Assembly: GCA_032122625.1 (NCBI GenBank)
Contig: JAQBGG010000123.1
Span: 1 to 64,000 of the forward strand
From: CAXMST01 sp032122625
GTDB taxonomy: Bacteria; Actinomycetota; Thermoleophilia; Solirubrobacterales; 70-9
Direction of reading: 5' to 3'
Length of the DNA: 64,000 nucleotides
Shown here: in pieces, positions 17,806 through 25,776 of the stretch
Layout: every line of letters begins with the position of its first letter
How positions within the stretch are numbered: the stretch's first letter is position 1
Translations under genes and position numbers: made by a program
Notes under the pieces: model-generated
The model's database searches: none
Seen by the model: the letters and a program-made list of their open reading frames with translations, nothing else
What the model was told of the DNA's origin: nothing

Positions 17806-18534
17806 ATGGGTGCCCCAACCGCGACCCAAAGCACAAGCGCCGCCGGCGATGGGATCGCCACCGAGACGCTCGCTCCCAAGCGCGGCCCGTTTGCCGCCCT
17901 GAGGTTCGCCGCCGCGCACGGGATGCTGAATGGCAAGTACGCGCGCCTCTTCGCCCGCTACGTCCGGCGCCGGTTCCTGACGGTCGCCGGGCGCAGGACC
18001 GAGACCGACGGGATGGTCTTCCTTGGCCCGCACCTGCAGGTGCAGGTCGGCCGCGGGGCGCGGCTGCGGCTCGGGCGCTTTGCGTGGATCGGCCACGGGA
18101 CCAAGATCCGCTGCCACGAGGGACTGGTCGAGATCGGTGCGAAGACCGTGATCGGCCAGGAGTGCACGATCTCCGCCTACCAGAGCGTCCGCATCGGCCA
18201 GCAGTGTGTGATCGCCGACCGGGCGATGTTCATCGATTTCGACCACAACGTCGCCGACGTCGAGCAGCCAATCCGCAAGCAGGGCATCTACATGCGCGAT
18301 GTCCGCGTCGGCAACAACGTCTGGATCGGCTACAACGCCCAGATCCTGCGGGGTGTCACCGTCGGCGACAACGCAATCGTCGGCGCCAACTCCGTCCTCA
18401 CTCGTGACATCCCCGCCAACGCGGTCGCCACCGGCGCCCCGGCCCGGGTCGTCCGCATGCGGGAGACCCCCGAAACCCTGCGCTGGCCCGACCCCGTCGA
18501 ACCCGACGGCTACGGCCGGACCGGGCCACGCTGA
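17806..18534 (+). CDS. left-handed beta-helix (hexapeptide) acyltransferase
   Basis: A 242-residue protein. Residues 65-210 contain LbH hexapeptide repeats ([LIV]-G-x4): LGPHLQVQVGRGARLRLGRF, VEIGAKTVIGQECTISAYQS, VRVGNNVWIGYNAQILRGVT and VGDNAIVGANSVLTRDIP. It ends with the usual PARVVRMRE segment. The trimer would transfer an acyl (often acetyl) group from CoA to a sugar or lipid hydroxyl or amine. His-containing loop FIDFDHNV probably supplies the catalytic base. It sits next to the glucan cassette at 18630-22091, so acylation of that polysaccharide is an attractive guess. Followed by an intrinsic terminator. Confidence 0.85.
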   Translation: MGAPTATQSTSAAGDGIATETLAPKRGPFAALRFAAAHGMLNGKYARLFARYVRRRFLTVAGRRTETDGMVFLGPHLQVQVGRGARLRLGRFAWIGHGTKIRCHEGLVEIGAKTVIGQECTISAYQSVRIGQQCVIADRAMFIDFDHNVADVEQPIRKQGIYMRDVRVGNNVWIGYNAQILRGVTVGDNAIVGANSVLTRDIPANAVATGAPARVVRMRETPETLRWPDPVEPDGYGRTGPR

Positions 18535-18561
18535 GCTGAGATTCCGCCGAGTGTCGAGTTC

Positions 18562-18584
18562 CCCCTGATTATCAGGGGTTTCTT
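18562..18584 (+). terminator. intrinsic terminator after acyltransferase gene
   Basis: Perfect 7-bp stem CCCCTGA / TCAGGGG with loop TTA, directly followed by TTTCTT. It is 27 bases after the stop at 18534 and oriented for the rightward gene. Confidence 0.8.
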
Positions 18585-18629
18585 GCCTGTCGTCGCTGAC
18601 TGGTCAGGGCGGGCGGCCCGGTGAGGGGC

Positions 18630-19826
18630 TCAGACGGCGATGCGCTCGCCGAGTAGCTGCGCGTAGATGGCGGCTGTCTGTTCGGCGACGTCGAGCCAGT
18701 CGAAGGAGAGGACGTGCTCGCGGGCCTCGCCAATCAGCTCGTCGCGGAGGCGTTCGCTGGCGAGCACCCGCCCCGCGACCTCGGCCAGGGCCTCGGGGTC
18801 GCGGGAGCGGAAACGGAGGCCGACCTGGCCGCCGTCGGGGACGACCTCTCGGAGGCCCCCGGTGTCGGCGACGATGCAGGGGCAGTCCGATGCCATCGCC
18901 TCCAGGGCGACCAGACCGAAGGGCTCATAGAGCGAGGGGACCACGCAGACGTCGGCGATCCGGTAGAGCGAGTGCAGGACGTCGTCGCCGATCCAGCCGA
19001 GGAAGGTACCGTGCTCCATCAGGCCGAGCTCGTCGGCTTGGCGTCGCAGCTCCTCCTCGTGGGTCCCGGATCCGGCGACCAGAAAGCGGGTGCCGGGTAG
19101 GCGCTCGATCAAGGACGGCATCGCCTCGAGCGCGAACTGGAAGCCCTTCTCGTAGACGAGCCGGCCGATAAGGAGGACGAGCTTCTGGTCGGGCTCGGCG
19201 AACTCGGAGCGCAGCCGGGCGAGCTCGACGACGTCGGGCGCCGGCAGGTCGCCGGGATCGATCCCGTTCGGGATCACGCTGACGCGCCGCTCGGGGACGT
19301 CGAAGATGTCGCAGATCTGCTCGCGCATGTAGTACGAGCAGGCGATCACGCGGTCGGCGCGGTTGGAGATCCAGCGTTCGACGCCGTGGATGTGAGACTG
19401 CGGATGCTTGTCCACCCAGCCCTGGTGGCGGCCGTGCTCGGTCGCGTGGATCGTCGTCACCAGCGGAGCACCAAAGCGCCTTGCGAGGTGGTCGCAGGCG
19501 CCGGCGACGAGCCAGTCGTGCCCGTGGACGATGTCGAAGTCGAAGCGATCGCCGAGCTCGACGCCGGCCGCGAGCATGTCGGAGTTCATTCGCTCGACCC
19601 AGGCGACGAACTCACCGAGATCGCGCGGCCGGGTCGGCTCCAGCACGCGATGGATGTGGACGCCGCCGCTGACCTCCTGGCGCGGTGACTCCTCGCCGCC
19701 TCTGGTCAGCACGTGGACCTCGGCATCCCTCTCTACAAGGGACTCTGAGAGCTTGCGGACATGGCGCGCGAGCCCGCCCTCGATCAGCGGCGGGTACTCC
19801 CAGGAGAGAATCAGAATGCGGCTCAT
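18630..19826 (-). CDS. GT4 glycosyltransferase, Rv3032-like alpha-glucan synthase
   Basis: A 398-residue GT-B enzyme. The N-domain opens MSRILILSWEYPPLIEGGLA with the Gly-Gly acceptor loop. The C-domain has the nucleotide-sugar signature EPFGLVALEAMASDCP (E-x7-E) and the KGF segment after LIGRLVYEKGF. It would add alpha-1,4-glucose (or maltose-1-phosphate) units from a nucleotide sugar. It is the third gene of a methyltransferase-GH57-GT4 cassette that matches mycobacterial Rv3030-Rv3031-Rv3032 in order and orientation, so elongation of a methylated glucan is likely. Glycogen-synthase function is the alternative. It begins 59 bases after the GH57 stop. Confidence 0.88.
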   Translation of the reverse strand: MSRILILSWEYPPLIEGGLARHVRKLSESLVERDAEVHVLTRGGEESPRQEVSGGVHIHRVLEPTRPRDLGEFVAWVERMNSDMLAAGVELGDRFDFDIVHGHDWLVAGACDHLARRFGAPLVTTIHATEHGRHQGWVDKHPQSHIHGVERWISNRADRVIACSYYMREQICDIFDVPERRVSVIPNGIDPGDLPAPDVVELARLRSEFAEPDQKLVLLIGRLVYEKGFQFALEAMPSLIERLPGTRFLVAGSGTHEEELRRQADELGLMEHGTFLGWIGDDVLHSLYRIADVCVVPSLYEPFGLVALEAMASDCPCIVADTGGLREVVPDGGQVGLRFRSRDPEALAEVAGRVLASERLRDELIGEAREHVLSFDWLDVAEQTAAIYAQLLGERIAV

Positions 19827-19885
19827 CGCTTGGCGATCATTGATCCGGATGACTGATTCTGTCTCGGCGCGGGAATCATCATCTA

Positions 19886-21325
19886 CTACGGCTCGAGCAA
19901 CGGTGCGAGGGTAAGGTCCGGCGCCAGGCTGCGGAGGGCGGGATCGGCGCGTTCGCCCGAGTTTATGGCCTCGAACAGCTCTCGCGCGTGGTCGAGGCTG
20001 CGCTGGAAGGGGTAGTCACCTGCCTGGCGGTGATAATCGAGAAAGGCCCAGTCGCTGGCCTGTACCGCAAGCAGCTCGCGCGCGGCGCGCTCCAGGGCGA
20101 CTCCCTGGAGCCGGCCGGCGAAGAGCTCGCGCAGCAGCCGCAGCTCGAGCTTTCGGGTCCCCCAGGCGAGATCGGCCACCGCCGGGGAGTCCCAAGTCCT
20201 GAAGTCCCGCTCCGCCCCCCAGGTGGAGGCTTGCAGCCGGCGCGGCTCGGGCCGATGCTCGGCGAGCGCGTCCGAGAGCGTCAACGCCCGCACCCCGCTG
20301 CCCTCGAGCCGCTCCAAGACGGCTGCCAACCAGGTCGGTCCCTCCCACCACCAGTGACCGAGCAACTCGGTGTCGATCGCGAAGGTGATCAGGCCCGGGG
20401 CCCCGGAACGAGCCCGGTGCGCGCGAAGCCGCTCGGCGATGGCGGCGACGAACTGATCCGCCTGCCCGATCGCCCGCGCAGCAGCCCGGGCGGGCTCGTA
20501 GGCCTCGCCGTTGATCGCCCACGGGCGGGTGCCCCGCAGGGACTTCCGGTGGAAGTCGGCATAGCAGGGGTCAGAGGGGTAACCGTCCATCGACCAGAGC
20601 CACTCGATCGCCTCGCGGTCGATCGTAAAGCCGGTGATCCCATCGCTGAGCGCGGGCCGCAGCGCCGCCGTAGCGGGCTCATGCCGGGACTGATCGACGC
20701 AGAAGTAGTCGACCCCAGCCTCGGCGAGCAGAGGCTCGATGCCGGGCGCATAGGCGCACTCGGGGAGCCAGAAGCCACGGGAGGGACCGAAACGCCGCCG
20801 ATGGGAGCGGAGGCCGGTCTCGATCTGCAGCCGCCGCCCGCCGCGGGTGGCGATCAGCGGCAGGATGGCGTGCGTCGCCGCCGATGCCATCAGCTCGACC
20901 CGGCCCGCCGCGGCCGGCTCTCTGAAGACGCCGATCAGGTCCCCACCGAGGCGCTCGAGCTCGGCCACCGCCGCCCCGTAGCGATCGGCCTCGGCCGTGC
21001 AGGCGGCACGCAGCTCGGCCGTTTCCATCTCCGTCGCGTCGAGCTGCGCCGAACCGAGCCGGTAGAGGCGGGCGAAGTCCAGCAGCCGGCCATGCACGCC
21101 GCCGTCCTCCAGTTGGTCGGCGAGCACCGGCGTGACGGTCACGGTCAACCGATCGGCAACCGCCAGGACAGGCAGGTAGGAGCGAATCGCGGCATCGAAC
21201 AGCCACTCCTCGCCGAACGGGTAGGTGCCGAAGCCCTCGACATAGGGCATGTGGCTGTGAAGGACGATCGCGATAGCACCCAGATGTCCCGGGTCCCCCC
21301 CTGCTTCGCTCTTGGGGGCCGCCAC
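19886..21325 (-). CDS. GH57 family alpha-glucan branching enzyme
   Basis: A 479-residue GH57/DUF1957 protein. Visible conserved regions: VLHSHMPYVEGFG (22-34), FWLPECAYAPG with nucleophile Glu189 (185-195), TFAIDTELLGHWWWEGPTW with acid/base Asp318 (314-332), and ASDWAFLDYHR plus the Asp/Tyr-Pro end motif near 425-445. The family makes alpha-1,6 branches in alpha-glucans or cleaves them. Starts at GTG 21325, 13 bases after the methyltransferase stop. Between a methyltransferase and a GT4 it corresponds to Rv3031 of the methylglucose lipopolysaccharide locus. Cytoplasmic, no signal peptide. Confidence 0.9.
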   Translation of the reverse strand: MAAPKSEAGGDPGHLGAIAIVLHSHMPYVEGFGTYPFGEEWLFDAAIRSYLPVLAVADRLTVTVTPVLADQLEDGGVHGRLLDFARLYRLGSAQLDATEMETAELRAACTAEADRYGAAVAELERLGGDLIGVFREPAAAGRVELMASAATHAILPLIATRGGRRLQIETGLRSHRRRFGPSRGFWLPECAYAPGIEPLLAEAGVDYFCVDQSRHEPATAALRPALSDGITGFTIDREAIEWLWSMDGYPSDPCYADFHRKSLRGTRPWAINGEAYEPARAAARAIGQADQFVAAIAERLRAHRARSGAPGLITFAIDTELLGHWWWEGPTWLAAVLERLEGSGVRALTLSDALAEHRPEPRRLQASTWGAERDFRTWDSPAVADLAWGTRKLELRLLRELFAGRLQGVALERAARELLAVQASDWAFLDYHRQAGDYPFQRSLDHARELFEAINSGERADPALRSLAPDLTLAPLLEP

Positions 21326-21338
21326 CCCTAAAAGTCCA

Positions 21339-22091
21339 CTAACGGCGGCAGACAGCGAGAAAGTCGAGTGCCTGCTCGAGTTGGCCGGGCTCGAGGCTGA
21401 AGTCCCCGGCGCTGATCGCCGGGGTGAAGCGATCGTAGAAGCGGCTGGTGAGGCGCAGGGCCTCGTGGAATCGATCCCAGCCCAGCTTCAGCGCGATCTC
21501 ATGCAGGCGCAGCTTGCCCGCATGTCGCAGGCCGAGGATCTCGACGCTGCCGAAATGCGGTTCCAGCAGTTCACGGTAGGTCTGGGCCGTGTACTCGCGC
21601 AGATGCCAGGGGTTGTCGGACTTCTCGGCCCCCTGCGGGGCCAGCGTCAACAGGTTCGGGGTAGAGATGTAAGCCAGCGGTGCGGCGGCGGCAATCCGCT
21701 CCAACAGCGCCTCCGGCTCCGATATGTGCTCGATCGTCTGCAGGAAGACGATCGCGTCACGTGGCCCGCTGACGTTCTCGACCAGATCACGCTCGAAACG
21801 GAGATTCTCCCGCCGGTAGCGGGCGATCGCGTGCGTGTTGGCCTCGGGATTGGCATCGACGCCGATCACGTCGCCGGCGTGAGCCGCGAGCAGATCGGAT
21901 CCGTAGCCCTCGCCGCAGGCAAGATCCGTGACGCTCATCCCGGTGATCCGCTCGGCGATCCACTCGTAAACGGCCAGGTGCCGCCGATACCAGTAGTTCT
22001 CCTCCGGTACGTCAGGCAGCGTGCGCTCCCCGGTCAGCTTCAGCGGTGGGACCCCCCGCGGCTGATTCTGCTGCACGTAGCACGGTTCCAT
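21339..22091 (-). CDS. SAM-dependent methyltransferase, Rv3030-like
   Basis: A 250-residue class I methyltransferase. After an N-terminal LTGERTLPDVPEENYWYRRH segment, seen also in the mycobacterial Rv3030 group, comes SAM motif I VTDLACGEGYGSDLLA, the acidic loop IGVDANPEAN and motif IV-like FLQTIEHI. The C-terminus GDFSLEPGQLEQALDFLAV also recalls Rv3030. First gene of the methyltransferase-GH57-GT4 cassette and a candidate for O-methylation of glucose or glycerate residues. The start ATG at 22091 (MEPCYVQQ) is preferred; TAGCGT lies 11 bases upstream. Divergent from the methyltransferase at 22120. Confidence 0.88.
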   Translation of the reverse strand: MEPCYVQQNQPRGVPPLKLTGERTLPDVPEENYWYRRHLAVYEWIAERITGMSVTDLACGEGYGSDLLAAHAGDVIGVDANPEANTHAIARYRRENLRFERDLVENVSGPRDAIVFLQTIEHISEPEALLERIAAAAPLAYISTPNLLTLAPQGAEKSDNPWHLREYTAQTYRELLEPHFGSVEILGLRHAGKLRLHEIALKLGWDRFHEALRLTSRFYDRFTPAISAGDFSLEPGQLEQALDFLAVCRR

Positions 22092-22106
22092 CAGGGTTGC
22101 GGACGC

Positions 22107-22112
22107 TACAGT
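22107..22112 (+). promoter_or_regulatory. -10 box in divergent methyltransferase promoter
   Basis: TACAGT, 7 bases before the ATG at 22120. On the opposite strand TAGCGT overlaps the same bases and faces the cassette methyltransferase at 22091. Confidence 0.55.
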
Positions 22113-22119
22113 GCCGCGA

Positions 22120-23043
22120 ATGCCCGCGGCACCAGACGCTACCGCTGACCACATCAAGGATGTCAACACGCGCTACCACGACGTGGCCGCAGGGACCTAC
22201 GACGCCAAATGGGGCATCGATTTCGGCGCCATCGGGCGCAGGCAGGTCACAGCAAAGCTGCGCAAGGCCCTGAACGGGGCTACGCCGAGCTTCGGCAACG
22301 CGCTGGAGATCGGCTCCGGCACGGGCTACTTCTCACTCAACCTGCTGGGCGCCGGCGCGATCGAAACCGCGACCTGCACCGACATCTCGCCGGGGATGCT
22401 CGCGGCGCTGCGTGAGAACGCCGAGAGCGCCGGCCTCGAGGTGGAGACCGTCGAGACCGAGGCCGAGAGCCTGCCGTTCGGGGACGAGTCCTTCGACCTG
22501 GTCTTCGGGCACGCGATCCTCCACCACGTTCCGGACCTGAACCACGCAACCGCTGAGTTCCTGCGGGTCCTGCGCCCGGGCGGCACTGTCGCCTTCTGCG
22601 GCGAGCCGAGCGCCTACGGCGACCGCCTGGCCGCTGTCCCGAAGCGCCTCGGCGGCATCGCGGCACCGGCCTGGCGGGCGCTGCTTCGGGCCCCTGAGGC
22701 CGCGAACGGCCCGAGCGGCAACGCCGAGGAGGTCGCGGGGCAGCTACTCGAGAGCGAGGTCGACGTCCACGCCTTCGATCCCGCAACGCTCACAGCCAGC
22801 TTCGAGCGGGCGGGGTTTGAGGACGTCTACCTGCGCGGCGAGGAGCTGCTCGCCAGTGCCTACGGCTGGGGCCTGCGCAGCCTCGAAGCCAGCGCCGACC
22901 CCGAAGGCGTTCCGATGCTCTGGCGTCACTTCGCCTACCGCAGCTACATCGGCTTGCAGAAGCTCGACTCCGTTCTGCTCGAACCGCGCCTGCCGCCGGC
23001 GCTGTTCTACAACCTCGTGCTCTCGGCCCGGCGCCCGGGCTAG
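22120..23043 (+). CDS. SAM-dependent methyltransferase (type 11)
   Basis: A 307-residue class I methyltransferase with motif I ALEIGSGTGYFSLNLLGAG, acidic loop TCTDISPGMLAAL, motif II FDLVFGHAILHHVPDL and post-motif LRVLRPGGTVAFCGEP. The C-terminal 130 residues form a separate helical part. The start is ATG at 22120, because TACAGT sits 7 bases upstream; a GTG at 22111 would fall inside the promoter. It shares a 28-bp divergent promoter region with the cassette methyltransferase, so the two may act together, for example on different hydroxyls of the same glucan. The substrate is not known. Confidence 0.85.
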   Translation: MPAAPDATADHIKDVNTRYHDVAAGTYDAKWGIDFGAIGRRQVTAKLRKALNGATPSFGNALEIGSGTGYFSLNLLGAGAIETATCTDISPGMLAALRENAESAGLEVETVETEAESLPFGDESFDLVFGHAILHHVPDLNHATAEFLRVLRPGGTVAFCGEPSAYGDRLAAVPKRLGGIAAPAWRALLRAPEAANGPSGNAEEVAGQLLESEVDVHAFDPATLTASFERAGFEDVYLRGEELLASAYGWGLRSLEASADPEGVPMLWRHFAYRSYIGLQKLDSVLLEPRLPPALFYNLVLSARRPG

Positions 23044-23323
23044 AGCGGGATCTGCGGCGGCCGAGACGCGCGGGTCCTGTCGCCGGGCACCCCCCACCCG
23101 GCGCCACCCACGCGGTTGGCGCCGCCGGCACGGCGCGAGCCCGGCTTACGGCCGAGGTTGAAATTGAGGTCGCATACCGACCCCTATTTCAACTTCGGCG
23201 GACCACCTAGCAGGCTCACATGAGGAGCCGTCCCGACCCCGGCGTCCGCGGCGGTCGGGACAACCATGATCGCGAGCAGAATCGCGCAAACAGACCGGTA
23301 AAGCGGTTACATCTGCCCGCCCG
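23044..23323. other. convergent intergenic gap holding repeat copy 1
   Basis: A 280-bp gap between the rightward methyltransferase and the leftward lipoprotein gene. Apart from the 47-bp hairpin repeat at 23153-23199 I see no gene, tRNA or classic terminator. Confidence 0.5.
23153..23199. repeat. 47-bp nested-hairpin intergenic repeat, copy 1
   Basis: Outer arms CGAGGTTGAAAT and ATTTCAACTTCG pair over 12 positions with one G-T. An inner stem GGTCG / CGACC closes a CATAC loop. It matches copy 2 (44851-44897) in 41 of 47 positions without gaps. It lies between convergent genes, so it may be a terminator or REP-like element. Confidence 0.75.
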
Positions 23324-23875
23324 CTAGAACAGCTTGTAGCTCTCGCGGGAGAGCTCGAAGCCTCGGCCGGTCTCGGTGTCGGTGCAGCGCATCCCGGAGG
23401 GCTCGCTCTCGCAGCGCAGGAGGCCGGCGCCGATCGATTGGCCGTAGGCAAGCTCGGAGCCGCCCCCGCTCAGCGCCGTGTCACCGGCGCAGACGAGCTC
23501 GGCGGTGCTCCCGGCCGTCAGGGTCAGGCCCTGGCCGTAGTCGAGCTCACAGTCGGGTGGAGCCGAGGGCGGCTTCCAGTCACGCTCGGCAATGTCACAG
23601 CGGACCGTGAGCGGCTCGATCTGGCAACCGATGTTACCGCTCGGGGAGGAGAAGCTGGTCAGGTCGGTGACCTCCATGTCCGCGGCGGGCGGCGCTCCGT
23701 CGGTCTGCCCGCTGGTCGGCTCGCCGGTCTCGTCCGTCGTCTCGGCCACGGCCGGCTCCGTCGTCGTCTCGGTCACGGTCGTCTCGTTGTTGTCGCCGCA
23801 AGCCGCGATCAGGAGCGATGCGGCGAGCAGGGCCAACGCCCCCGAGGCAAGCTTTGAAAGCGTGGGCCGGTCCAC
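23324..23875 (-). CDS. lipoprotein with DUF6636-like domain
   Basis: A 183-residue exported lipoprotein. Signal ALALLAASLLIAACGDN with lipobox LIAAC, then a Thr/Glu-rich spacer (residues 30-70). The C-terminal Cys-rich domain (75-183) has FSSPSGNIGCQIEPLTVRCD and the LDYGQGLTL...LVCAGDTAL...YGQSIGAG pattern that I associate with the DUF6636 family of actinobacterial exported proteins; four to six Cys suggest disulfides. Function unknown. Starts at GTG 23875 with TAGGCT 6 bases upstream; the repeated 14-bp motif TAGATGAATGATCC overlaps this promoter. A thiol-oxidation protein (DipZ-like) is encoded just upstream on the same strand. Confidence 0.82.
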   Translation of the reverse strand: MDRPTLSKLASGALALLAASLLIAACGDNNETTVTETTTEPAVAETTDETGEPTSGQTDGAPPAADMEVTDLTSFSSPSGNIGCQIEPLTVRCDIAERDWKPPSAPPDCELDYGQGLTLTAGSTAELVCAGDTALSGGGSELAYGQSIGAGLLRCESEPSGMRCTDTETGRGFELSRESYKLF

Positions 23876-23939
23876 GGGATCAGCCTAGATGAATGATCCG
23901 CGTCGGGCGCCCTCGGGCCCGGAGGACCGTCCGGCTCGA

Positions 23940-25685
23940 TCAGCCGAACGTGAACGCGTAGCCGGAGACGCCGCGCGGGAACTTCAGCGTCAGCACATGG
24001 TCCTCCGCCTGACCGCTGTCGACGAGTCTGTAGAGCCGCTGCTCGTCGACGACTACCTTGCCCTTCCTGACGTCCTCGCCCGCCAGTTCGTCAGGGATCG
24101 GCTCGCCGTCGAGCAGAACCTCAACCTCGCGCGGCCGCTCGGGCGAGCCCATCACGAGGAACACGCGGCGAGCCCGGTAGTGGGCGTCGAGCCGCGAGTC
24201 CTCGAGGCTGGTCGCATCCTCGGTCGAGATCCGCCAGCGACCCTGATAGGCGAAGGCATTCGGGGGCAGCTGGTCGACCACGGCGTCGCCGACGGTGCCG
24301 AAGTTCGTGATCCCGGTCGGGAAGCGGCCGTTGACGAAGCCCTGAGCCCTTGCCGCGCCGAGGTAGGTCTCAGGAGTGCCGAGGCCGTCGGCGGCGCGCT
24401 CGCCGCTGGCGCTCGTGAGGCCGCCTAGGTCGCCCTCACCGGCATCGGCCAGCAGCGTCCTGATCGCCTCCTCGGTCGTGTCGTAGTCGCCCTCACCGAA
24501 GTGCGTGTAGCGGATCTCACCGTTGGCATCGATCAGGTACTTCGCCGGCCAATACTGGTTGCCGAACGCATTCCAGGTACCGAGATCGTTGTCCTGGACG
24601 ACCGGGTACTGGAGCCCGTTCTGCTCGATCGACGCTCGCACGTTGTCGGCCTCGCGTTCGAACGGGAACTCCGGGGCGTGAACCCCAACGATCACCAGAC
24701 CGTCGTCCCGGTACTTCTCATCCCACGCCTTCAGATAGGGGAACGTGCGAATGCAGTTGATGCAGGTGTAGGTCCAAAAGTCGATCAAGACGACATTGCC
24801 CTGGGCGGTCAGCTCCTTGATCGAGAGTTGCTGCCCGTCGGTGTTGAACCACTCGCCCGTATCGGTGAAGTCCGGGGCTGCCCCGAGGTCGGGGAGGTCA
24901 GCGCCGGTGGCGATCTGCTCGGCACCCGCCTCGGTGGCGCCGCCCCCTGGAGAGAGCTGTCGGATCTCGGTTGCCACCGCCTCGCTCTCCTGGATGCTCT
25001 GGCTCGGGTTCGTCAGAAAGCCAGGCAGATCGTCCGCTATCGCGGTCTGAAAGCGGGTATCGAGATTGGCGGCCATCAGCACCGCGACGGCTACCATCGC
25101 CGCCCCCATCACCATCTGCACCCGCCCCTGGATCGGCTTGATGCGATCGGTCACCCGGCGGCCGCCGAGCATGATCGCGTAGAGGACGATGCCCGAGCCG
25201 AGCGCGTAAGCGAGCGCGACGGCGAGCCGTCCTACCGTGAAGTCCTGGGCGGCGGAGACGGTGATGACACCGGCGAGGATCGGGCCGGCGCAGGGGAAGT
25301 AGGCGAGCCCGAGGCCGCCACCGAGCAGCACCCCCGAGCCGAAGCCATCACCGCGACGCATTCGTGGGGCACCGACGAAGCGTGAAATGGTCGCCTCGAT
25401 CCGATCCGAGACCGGCGGGATCAAGAGCGCGATGCCGAAACCGGCGAGGACGACGATCGCGATCGTGCGCTGGATGTCATTTGGCAAGCCGAGCGCGTCG
25501 ATCACGTAGACGAGCGCCACCGCCGCAAAGGTGAACGAGAGCGTCAAGCCGGTGACAACGCCGAGCGGCCGGCGGCGTCCACCGGTGACCCCGGCACCGA
25601 GGATCGCGGGCAGGATCGGCAGCACGCACGGCGACACGGCGGTCGCCGCGCCCGCGAGCAGCGCGAACACGATCAGCAGGAGCAT
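23940..25685 (-). CDS. dipZ: DipZ-like CcdA-thioredoxin fusion
   Basis: A 581-residue membrane redox protein. Residues 1-210 form a six-helix CcdA/DsbD core with the paired cysteines Cys20 (VSPCVLPILPA) and Cys132 (YFPCAGPILAG). Residues 265-400 form a TlpA/AhpC-like extracytoplasmic thioredoxin domain with active site WTYTCINC (Cys308, Cys311). The C-terminal 140 residues form a jelly-roll-like domain, as in mycobacterial DipZ (Rv2874). It moves reducing equivalents across the membrane to secreted thiols. Start ATG with CATGAT 9 bases upstream. Its neighbour is a Cys-rich lipoprotein, a possible client. Confidence 0.9.
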   Translation of the reverse strand: MLLLIVFALLAGAATAVSPCVLPILPAILGAGVTGGRRRPLGVVTGLTLSFTFAAVALVYVIDALGLPNDIQRTIAIVVLAGFGIALLIPPVSDRIEATISRFVGAPRMRRGDGFGSGVLLGGGLGLAYFPCAGPILAGVITVSAAQDFTVGRLAVALAYALGSGIVLYAIMLGGRRVTDRIKPIQGRVQMVMGAAMVAVAVLMAANLDTRFQTAIADDLPGFLTNPSQSIQESEAVATEIRQLSPGGGATEAGAEQIATGADLPDLGAAPDFTDTGEWFNTDGQQLSIKELTAQGNVVLIDFWTYTCINCIRTFPYLKAWDEKYRDDGLVIVGVHAPEFPFEREADNVRASIEQNGLQYPVVQDNDLGTWNAFGNQYWPAKYLIDANGEIRYTHFGEGDYDTTEEAIRTLLADAGEGDLGGLTSASGERAADGLGTPETYLGAARAQGFVNGRFPTGITNFGTVGDAVVDQLPPNAFAYQGRWRISTEDATSLEDSRLDAHYRARRVFLVMGSPERPREVEVLLDGEPIPDELAGEDVRKGKVVVDEQRLYRLVDSGQAEDHVLTLKFPRGVSGYAFTFG

Positions 25686-25776
25686 CCGTCAGCGATCATG
25701 CTCGGGGGCGGTTAACGGCCGCTAAACGATCACCGTCGCCGCGGGCCGCCGTGAATCCCGAAACAATGTCGCGCTG

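Noticed and set aside
18596..18607. CTGACTGGTCAG resembling the etfB operator
   Set aside because: Shares an 11-base core with the site at 2038 but has shorter arms in another phase, and lies downstream of a terminator and at the 3' end of the GT4 gene, not at a promoter.
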